Shown: positions 58,935-64,000 of the stretch, in pieces
How positions within the stretch are numbered: the first letter of the stretch is position 1
Layout: every line of letters begins with the position of its first letter
Origin: Pseudoxanthomonas sp. z9
Lineage (GTDB): Bacteria; Pseudomonadota; Gammaproteobacteria; Xanthomonadales; Xanthomonadaceae
Direction: 5' to 3'
Length of the DNA stretch: 64,000 nucleotides
Assembly (NCBI RefSeq): GCF_006542425.1
Contig: NZ_VFID01000011.1
Coordinates: forward strand, 312,001-376,000
The notes under the pieces: generated by a model
What the model was told of the DNA's origin: nothing
The model's input: only the letters and a program-made list of their open reading frames with translations
The model's database searches: none
Made by a program: the position numbers and the translations under genes

Positions 58935-60501
58935 TTCAACCGTGGGACCGGCATCGCCGGAATTGCATGGCACCGATGCCAGGGGGAAAACACGCATGTC
59001 CAGCCGCGAACAGCCGCTGTCGATCCGCGAGAAGCTGGGCTACAGCCTGGGCGATCTCGCGGCCAACCTGATTTTCCAGACGCTGATCACCTATCTGGCG
59101 TTCTTCTACACCGATGTCTACCGGCTGCCGCCGGCGACCGCGGCCACCATCATCTTCGTGGTGGGACTGCTGGGCGCGTTCGTGTTCACGCCAGTGATCG
59201 GCATCGTCGCCGATCGCACCTCCACCCGCTGGGGCAAGTTCCGGCCCTGGATCCTGTGGACCGCGGTGCCATTCGGCGTGCTGTCGCTGCTGGCCTTCAG
59301 TACGCCGGAACTGGGCGAGCGGGGCAAGATCATCTACGCGCTGGCCACCTACAGCCTGCTGGTGCTGGTGTACGCGGCCAACAACCTGCCGTACTCGGCG
59401 CTCAGCGGCGTGCTCACCGGCAGCATGGCCCAGCGCAACAGCCTGTCCTCGTACCGGTTCGTGGCGGTGATGATTGCCCAGTTCATCATCCAGGTGCTGC
59501 TGCTGCCGCTGGTCCTGATCCTGGGCGACGGGGATCGGGTGAGGGGATTCGAGAGCGTGATGACCCTGTTCGCGGTGGTTGGCACGGTGTTCTTCCTGAT
59601 CACCTTCCTCACCACGCGCGAGCGCATCGTTCCCACCCGCGAGCAGTCCGCCGGCGTGTTGCAGGACCTGGCTGATCTGCTGCGCAACCGGCCGTGGCAG
59701 GTGATGCTGGCCCTGACGGTGCTGGTATTCACCAACCTGGCATTGAAGGGCGGCACCTACATCTACTACTTCCAGTACTACATGAGCGAGGCCGCGCTGG
59801 CCGCTTTCCTGCGCGATTCCGGTTTCAATGGCCTGATCGCTTCGTTGAACGCCATGCTGACCGGCGCGGGACTGGCCGGCTTCCAGTGGCCGGAGGATCC
59901 GGCCACGTCCACCTTCAGCCTGTTCAATGGCGGTGGCATCGTCTGCATGATCCTGGGCATCGGCGTGTCGCGCCGCCTGGCCGATCGGTTTGGCAAGCGC
60001 GATGTCTTCGGCGTCGCGCTGCTGGTCTCCACGCTGTTCCTCCTGGCGTTCTACCTGTTTCCGCCCACCGCGGTGGGCTGGGTGTTCGTCGCCTTCATGC
60101 TGCACGGCTTCTGCTACGGCATCACCATCCCGCTGTTGTGGGCGATGATCGCCGACGTGGCCGACTATTCGGAATGGAAGAACCACCGACGGGCCACCGC
60201 GATCATCTTCTCGGCAATGCTGTGCGGGCTGAAAATCGGCCTCAGCACCGGCGGTGCGCTGGTCGCCGGCATCCTCGCCCATTACGGCTACCAGGCCGGG
60301 CTGGAAACTCAACCGGCCGCCGTGGTGGACGGCATCCGCCTGACCGTCAGCGTCTATTGCGCCCTTCCGTTCCTGATCGCGGTGGCGCTGCTCTTCATCT
60401 ACGAGATCGACAAGCGGATGGAAGTGCGCATCGAGCACGAACTCGACCAGCGCCGCCGCGCCGTCGACCGCCCCCTGCAAGCCGAGGTTTCCTCCCCATG
60501 A
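58927..60501 (+). CDS. GPH-family (glycoside-pentoside-hexuronide:cation) symporter
   Basis: A 524-residue inner-membrane transporter with about 12 helices. Family marks include YSLGDLAANLIFQTLITYLAFFYTDVYRL at the N-terminus, the DRTSTRWGKFRPWILW loop, and PYSALSGVLTGSMAQRNSLSSYRF. It resembles XynB/YicJ-type xyloside transporters, so it should bring xylo-oligosaccharides (xylobiose and larger) into the cytoplasm. The ATG at 58927 overlaps the GH3 stop by eight bases and has AAAGGG upstream; a second ATG at 58996 with GGGGGAAAA is also good and gives the more usual N-terminus (MSSREQPLSIREK). It is followed by a cytoplasmic GH43, which fits intracellular hydrolysis. Confidence 0.92.
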   Translation: MTDSTVGPASPELHGTDARGKTRMSSREQPLSIREKLGYSLGDLAANLIFQTLITYLAFFYTDVYRLPPATAATIIFVVGLLGAFVFTPVIGIVADRTSTRWGKFRPWILWTAVPFGVLSLLAFSTPELGERGKIIYALATYSLLVLVYAANNLPYSALSGVLTGSMAQRNSLSSYRFVAVMIAQFIIQVLLLPLVLILGDGDRVRGFESVMTLFAVVGTVFFLITFLTTRERIVPTREQSAGVLQDLADLLRNRPWQVMLALTVLVFTNLALKGGTYIYYFQYYMSEAALAAFLRDSGFNGLIASLNAMLTGAGLAGFQWPEDPATSTFSLFNGGGIVCMILGIGVSRRLADRFGKRDVFGVALLVSTLFLLAFYLFPPTAVGWVFVAFMLHGFCYGITIPLLWAMIADVADYSEWKNHRRATAIIFSAMLCGLKIGLSTGGALVAGILAHYGYQAGLETQPAAVVDGIRLTVSVYCALPFLIAVALLFIYEIDKRMEVRIEHELDQRRRAVDRPLQAEVSSP

Positions 60502-61535
60502 CCGACATCCTCCCCCACGGAGAGCCGGCAACGCCGGCCGCCGAACTGGAACGACTGGCCGCGTGCGCCATCTCGCAGCCGTTGCTCACCCATCTGTACA
60601 CCGCGGATCCGTCAGCGCATGTGTTCGACGGGCGCCTGTACATCTACCCGTCCCACGACATCGACGGCGGCGCCGCCTTCGATGACGACGGTGGCCATTT
60701 CGTCATGGAGGACTACCACGTGCTGCGGATGGATTCGCCGGATGGCCCGGCGACCGATTGCGGCGTCGCCCTGCACGTACGCGATGTGCCATGGGCGGAG
60801 CGGCAGATGTGGGCGCCGGACGCGGCTTGCCGCGATGGAAAGTATTACCTGTACTTTCCCGCCAAGCAGGCCGATGGCCTGTTCCGGATCGGCGTGGCCG
60901 TTTCGGAGCGACCGGAGGGACCGTTCACCGCCGAGCCCGAACCCATCGCGGGCGTCTACTCGATCGACCCGGCGGTCTTCCGGGACGATGACGGCGAGCA
61001 CTACCTCTACTTTGGCGGCATCTGGGGCGGGCAACTGCAGAAGTACCGCGACAACCGCCATGACGCCATGCACGAGGAGCCGACTCCGGACGCGCCCGCG
61101 CTCGGGCCGCGGGTGGCCCGCCTGGATACCGGCATGAAGACGCTGGCCGAACCCGCGCGCGAAATCATGATCCTGGACGAGCAGGGACAACCCCTGCGCG
61201 CCGGCGATCACGAACGACGGTTCTTCGAGGGCGCCTGGGTGCACAAGCATGCAGGCCGCTATTACTTCTCCTACTCCACCGGCGACACCCATTTGCTCTG
61301 TTACGCGGTGGGCGACAGCCCCTATGGGCCGTTCACCTACCAGGGCGTGATCCTCACTCCGGTGGTCGGCTGGACCACGCACCACTCCATCTGCGCGTTC
61401 GCGGACAAGTGGTACCTGTTCTATCACGACGCACTGCTGTCGGGCGGCGCCACCCACCTGCGCACCGCCAAGTGCACGGAACTGCAGCATGACGCGCACG
61501 GCCACATCCGCACCATCCACCCCTATGGCGACTGA
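60498..61535 (+). CDS. Cytoplasmic GH43-family glycoside hydrolase
   Basis: A 345-residue single-domain GH43 enzyme without a signal peptide. Features are TADPSAHVFDGRLYIYPSHD (base Asp), the modulating Asp in YSIDPAVFRDDDG and the acid Glu in FFEGAWVHKH, together with MWAPDAACRDGKYYLYFPA. It should hydrolyse imported xylo- or arabinoxylo-oligosaccharides in the cytoplasm. The ATG overlaps the stop of the GPH transporter (ATGA); the much longer open frame upstream to 59694 lies in a different frame of the transporter gene and is not real. It is followed by an epimerase with an 11-base overlap. Confidence 0.9.
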   Translation: MTDILPHGEPATPAAELERLAACAISQPLLTHLYTADPSAHVFDGRLYIYPSHDIDGGAAFDDDGGHFVMEDYHVLRMDSPDGPATDCGVALHVRDVPWAERQMWAPDAACRDGKYYLYFPAKQADGLFRIGVAVSERPEGPFTAEPEPIAGVYSIDPAVFRDDDGEHYLYFGGIWGGQLQKYRDNRHDAMHEEPTPDAPALGPRVARLDTGMKTLAEPAREIMILDEQGQPLRAGDHERRFFEGAWVHKHAGRYYFSYSTGDTHLLCYAVGDSPYGPFTYQGVILTPVVGWTTHHSICAFADKWYLFYHDALLSGGATHLRTAKCTELQHDAHGHIRTIHPYGD

Positions 61536-62361
61536 GATCCGTCGTTTGCCCCGGGACGATGCGTCCGCACCGATGCCGCCGGGCGAAACGATTCGTCTGC
61601 ACAGGGGATCGCTGGAGGTCGAGCTGGCACCGGCCGCCGGCGGCCGCGTCGCCCGGATCCGGTTCGACGGCGTGGATTGGCTGATTGGTCCCCTCGATGG
61701 CTGGCCCGACACCATCGCGTGGGGTTGTTATCCCATGGTGCCGTGGGCCGGACGCGTGCGCGCGGGTCGCTTCCAGGCAGGTGGGCGCGCCTACCAACTG
61801 CCGGTGAACTTCGGGGGCCACGCCATCCATGGCCTCGGCTTTTCCCGCTCCTGGCGAATCGAGTCGCAGGATGACGACACCGCAACCCTGTCCCTGCTGC
61901 TGCCGCAGGATGGCTACTGGCCTTTTGGCGGTCTCGCGAGACAGGTAATCACCCTGCACGACCACGGTCTGCGGCTGGACCTGTCGGTACAGGCCGGCGA
62001 CCAGCCCATGCCGGCCGTGCTGGGCTGGCATCCCTGGTTCCGCAAGCCCGACCGGCTCGTCTTCCATCCCTCGGCCATGTATCCACGGGACCACGATGGC
62101 ATCGCGACGCTCCCGCTGGTGCCGCCCCGGCCCGGCCCCTGGGATGACTGCTTCATCGCCGAAGACGGCGCCGTGCTGGAACGCGCGCGGCAACGACTCC
62201 ACGTCACATCCGATTGCACGCACTGGGTGGTGTACGACGGCGCCGGGCACGCGACCTGCGTGGAACCACAGACGGGGCCGCCGGATGGATTCAATCTTGC
62301 GCCGCGCATCGTTGAGCCGGGACAGGTGCTGGCAATGTGGATCGACTTGCGGTGGTCATGA
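61525..62361 (+). CDS. Aldose 1-epimerase (mutarotase)
   Basis: A 278-residue GalM-like protein that interconverts alpha and beta anomers. Visible features are GCYPMVPWAGRVRAGRF (substrate Arg), GHAIHGLGF (His), LGWHPWFRK (catalytic His) and CVEPQTGPPDGFN (catalytic Glu). Cytoplasmic. Start at 61525 (MATEIRRLP), overlapping the end of the GH43 gene by 11 bases. At the end of the xylan operon it would speed anomer supply of xylose to xylose isomerase. A more upstream Met (61489) is unlikely. Confidence 0.9.
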   Translation: MATEIRRLPRDDASAPMPPGETIRLHRGSLEVELAPAAGGRVARIRFDGVDWLIGPLDGWPDTIAWGCYPMVPWAGRVRAGRFQAGGRAYQLPVNFGGHAIHGLGFSRSWRIESQDDDTATLSLLLPQDGYWPFGGLARQVITLHDHGLRLDLSVQAGDQPMPAVLGWHPWFRKPDRLVFHPSAMYPRDHDGIATLPLVPPRPGPWDDCFIAEDGAVLERARQRLHVTSDCTHWVVYDGAGHATCVEPQTGPPDGFNLAPRIVEPGQVLAMWIDLRWS

Positions 62362-62564
62362 AGCGTTGGCGGCTCCACCAGTATTGAACGCCGGGGGATT
62401 GAACACCTTCAATGGCAGCAACCGCCGCTTCGCCAAGCGCGTGGCCAAGCTGGGCGTTTTCCCCAAGCAGCTTGCTGCCGATAACGGCATCGACCCATCT
62501 GCGGGACAGCAACTGCTGAACACGCCGGTCGCTGACATCGATCCGATGTGACAAAGAGGATGAG

Positions 62565-62591
62565 CCTGCACGATATGCAAGATCGTGCAGG
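62565..62591 (+). repeat. 10-bp perfect inverted repeat (possible terminator of the xylan operon)
   Basis: CCTGCACGAT (62565-62574), spacer ATGCAAG, ATCGTGCAGG (62582-62591), followed by CCATCTCTTTAG. The stem is strong but the tail is only weakly T-rich. It lies about 200 bases after the epimerase stop. Confidence 0.5.
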
Positions 62592-62778
62592 CCATCTCTT
62601 TAGAAAAGGGCGGTTTGCAGAAAGCACCTTTGTCCATGCGAGGCTCATGAGCGTGCCTCTCCGCGGACGGGCATTGACCAATGACTCTCCTGCAGTGCAA
62701 GGACAGGTGGCGGTCAACGGTGATCTCTATCACGAGTGTCCGCTTGAAGCGTAATGAAAGTGGTGATGGCATTCACCT

Positions 62779-62829
62779 CATTGCATCGTCGACGCACCAC
62801 TTGGGTGCAATGATGTTCATGCCATTGCA
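62779..62829. promoter_or_regulatory. CATTGCA repeats, possible operator upstream of the terminal TBDR
   Basis: TGCAATG (62806-62812) and CATTGCA (62823-62829) form an inverted repeat with a 10-base spacer, and a further CATTGCA lies at 62779-62785. The group is about 190-240 bases upstream of the TBDR start, a typical regulator-binding arrangement. It is unlike the xyl-boxes. Confidence 0.4.
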
Positions 62830-63019
62830 TTATCAAAACGGCTCCGATATTTATTACAACGCCATTACGGCAAAGCTAAAACTGATAGGGGGCGCGGTAC
62901 AACAACGTCTTTGTTTTTCGGATTCGCAGGAATTCCGGCTTGGAAGGGGGCCGGCAGACCGGCGACGCGTCCCAGCGTCCCGTAGTCGCTTCTCCCCCCA
63001 CAACAGGAGCCGGTTCCAA

Positions 63020-64000
63020 ATGAAGAGAGAGACATACCGCACCGCTCATCCCCGCGCTGGCAGGCTGGCGCTTGCCCTGACACTCGCGCTCGCCAGCAGC
63101 GCGGCATGGGCGCAATCCACGACCGGCAACATCTCCGGCAACGTGGCCAATGGCGCCGGCAAGACCGTACTCATCGAGAACAACAGTGGTTTCAGCCGCG
63201 AGGTCGCGGTGGACGAGCGTGGTCGATACGCACTGGGCAACCTGCCACTGGGCACCTACAAGGTCACGGTGAAGCAGGGCGGCGAGGCAGTCGAAACCCG
63301 AGAGAACGTGGCCATCACCGTGGGCGCCAGCACTGTCGTTTCGTTCGCGGGCACGGGCGACCTGCAGACCCTGAGCACGGTCAGCGTGACCGGATCGCGA
63401 CTCAATCCCATCGATGTCACCACGGTGGATACCCGTACGGTGGTGACCTCTGAACAGCTGCTGCAATTGCCATTGGGGCGCACCGCCGAAGCCATCGCGC
63501 TGCTGGCGCCGGGCGTGGTCAGCAACAGCGGCGGATTTGACAATGGTCCGCTGGGCGGTTCGCTTCCCAGCTTCGGTGGATCCGCCGCCAGTGAAAACGC
63601 CTACTACCTCAACGGCTTCAACACCACCACGGCCAGCAACAGCCTGGGCGGCCTGACGCTGCCCTACGGGGCGATCGACCAGCAGGAAATCTTCACCGGC
63701 GGCTACGGCGCGCAGTACGGCCGCAGCAATGGCGGCGTGATCAACCAGGTCGGCAAGCGCGGCGACAACGAGTGGCATTTCGGCGCGGCGGTGATCTGGG
63801 AACCGAATGGGCTGAAGGCCAAGCAGAAGAACATCTACTGGCGTCCCGACAGCCTTGGCAGCACCAACAAAAACACTGCCTACGACTACGCACGGGCCGC
63901 CAACGGTCTGTACCAGCCGTTGAGTGAGAGCGAATCCAGTACGACCACCTACAGTGCCTATGCCGGCGGCCCGATATTCAAGGATCGGCTGTTCTTTTTC
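63020..64000 (+). CDS. TonB-dependent receptor with carboxypeptidase-regulatory-like N-terminus (partial)
   Basis: The first 327 residues of an Oar-like outer-membrane receptor; the gene continues beyond the window. The signal peptide ends SSAAWAQST. A carboxypeptidase regulatory-like beta-sandwich follows (GNISGNVANGAGKTVLIENN to GTYKVTVKQGG, about residues 33-105). Then come a TonB-box-like segment (LSTVSVTGSRL) and a plug domain (RTAEAIALLAPGVV, YYLNGFNTT, GGYGAQYGRSNGGVINQVGK). CAGGAG before the ATG is a good ribosome binding site. Such receptors import larger substrates or peptides. Its placement after the xylan operon may be incidental. Confidence 0.92.
   Translation, partial: MKRETYRTAHPRAGRLALALTLALASSAAWAQSTTGNISGNVANGAGKTVLIENNSGFSREVAVDERGRYALGNLPLGTYKVTVKQGGEAVETRENVAITVGASTVVSFAGTGDLQTLSTVSVTGSRLNPIDVTTVDTRTVVTSEQLLQLPLGRTAEAIALLAPGVVSNSGGFDNGPLGGSLPSFGGSAASENAYYLNGFNTTTASNSLGGLTLPYGAIDQQEIFTGGYGAQYGRSNGGVINQVGKRGDNEWHFGAAVIWEPNGLKAKQKNIYWRPDSLGSTNKNTAYDYARAANGLYQPLSESESSTTTYSAYAGGPIFKDRLFFF

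Larger units (their letters stand above)
62362..63019. other. Intergenic region before the terminal TBDR
   Basis: About 660 bases with no gene I can support. The early part continues an open frame (NGSNRRFAKRVAKLGVFP) that might be a gene fragment but matches no family I know. It holds a 10-bp inverted repeat at 62565-62591 and a group of CATTGCA elements at 62779-62829, described separately. Confidence 0.4.

Noticed and set aside
58936..60531. 531-codon minus-strand frame
   Set aside because: Antisense to the GPH transporter; composition rich in Gln/His/Arg typical of a shadow of hydrophobic codons.

Overview
This 64 kb window is a chromosomal segment of a GC-rich gammaproteobacterium. It most resembles Xanthomonadaceae/Lysobacteraceae (Xanthomonas, Pseudoxanthomonas, Lysobacter or Luteimonas type). 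The reasons are several large TonB-dependent receptors (TBDRs), one of the Xanthomonas/Caulobacter carbohydrate type, a complete xylan/xylose utilisation locus with three copies of a palindrome resembling the Xanthomonas xyl-box, a small XAC0095-like protein, and a large RHS gene followed by small immunity-like genes. I cannot name the species.

Layout. 0.1-1.3 kb: an Lpp/OprI-like lipoprotein and an L,D-transpeptidase. 1.4-11.9 kb: a tightly overlapping minus-strand operon (TBDR, APC amino-acid permease, amidase, PaiB-like flavin-binding protein, alpha/beta esterase, secreted S9 peptidase, ProC) with a divergent Lrp/AsnC regulator. It looks like a peptide or amino-acid-amide scavenging system. 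11.9-18.4 kb: a type I restriction-modification operon (hsdM with an N-terminal XRE domain, hsdS, hsdR) that ends in a small DUF45/M48-type metallopeptidase. 19-25 kb: an XAC0095-like protein, a secreted cyanophycinase-like peptidase, a membrane protein resembling putative abortive-infection proteins, and another TBDR. 25.3-33.4 kb: an accessory region, poorer in GC except for the RHS core. It holds an exported RHS protein with an unassigned C-terminal tip, an overlapping DUF6869-like immunity gene, and small genes that include three mutually similar proteins. 34-36 kb: a YCII-like protein and an orphan histidine kinase.

36-62.4 kb: the xylan/xylose locus. Two closely similar LacI repressors lie at 36.1-37.1 kb and 49.1-50.1 kb. 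The TBDR at 37.6 kb would import xylo-oligosaccharides. GH67 alpha-glucuronidase, a SASA-type acetylxylan esterase, GH43 and GH3 (all with signal peptides) would trim them in the periplasm. GPH and sugar-porter MFS proteins would carry products across the inner membrane. A cytoplasmic GH43, an aldose epimerase, XylA and XylB would feed xylulose-5-phosphate to the pentose phosphate pathway. Between the TBDR and xylB lies a SapC / cupin_8 / flavin-dependent tryptophan-halogenase-like module whose job is unknown. It is the most intriguing biochemical unit here. No endo-xylanase is visible in the window. The window ends inside another TBDR with a carboxypeptidase-regulatory-like N-terminus.

No tRNA, rRNA, CRISPR array, transposase or integrase was recognised by eye. 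Long antisense and alternative-frame ORFs are abundant, as expected at this GC content, and were treated as shadows.
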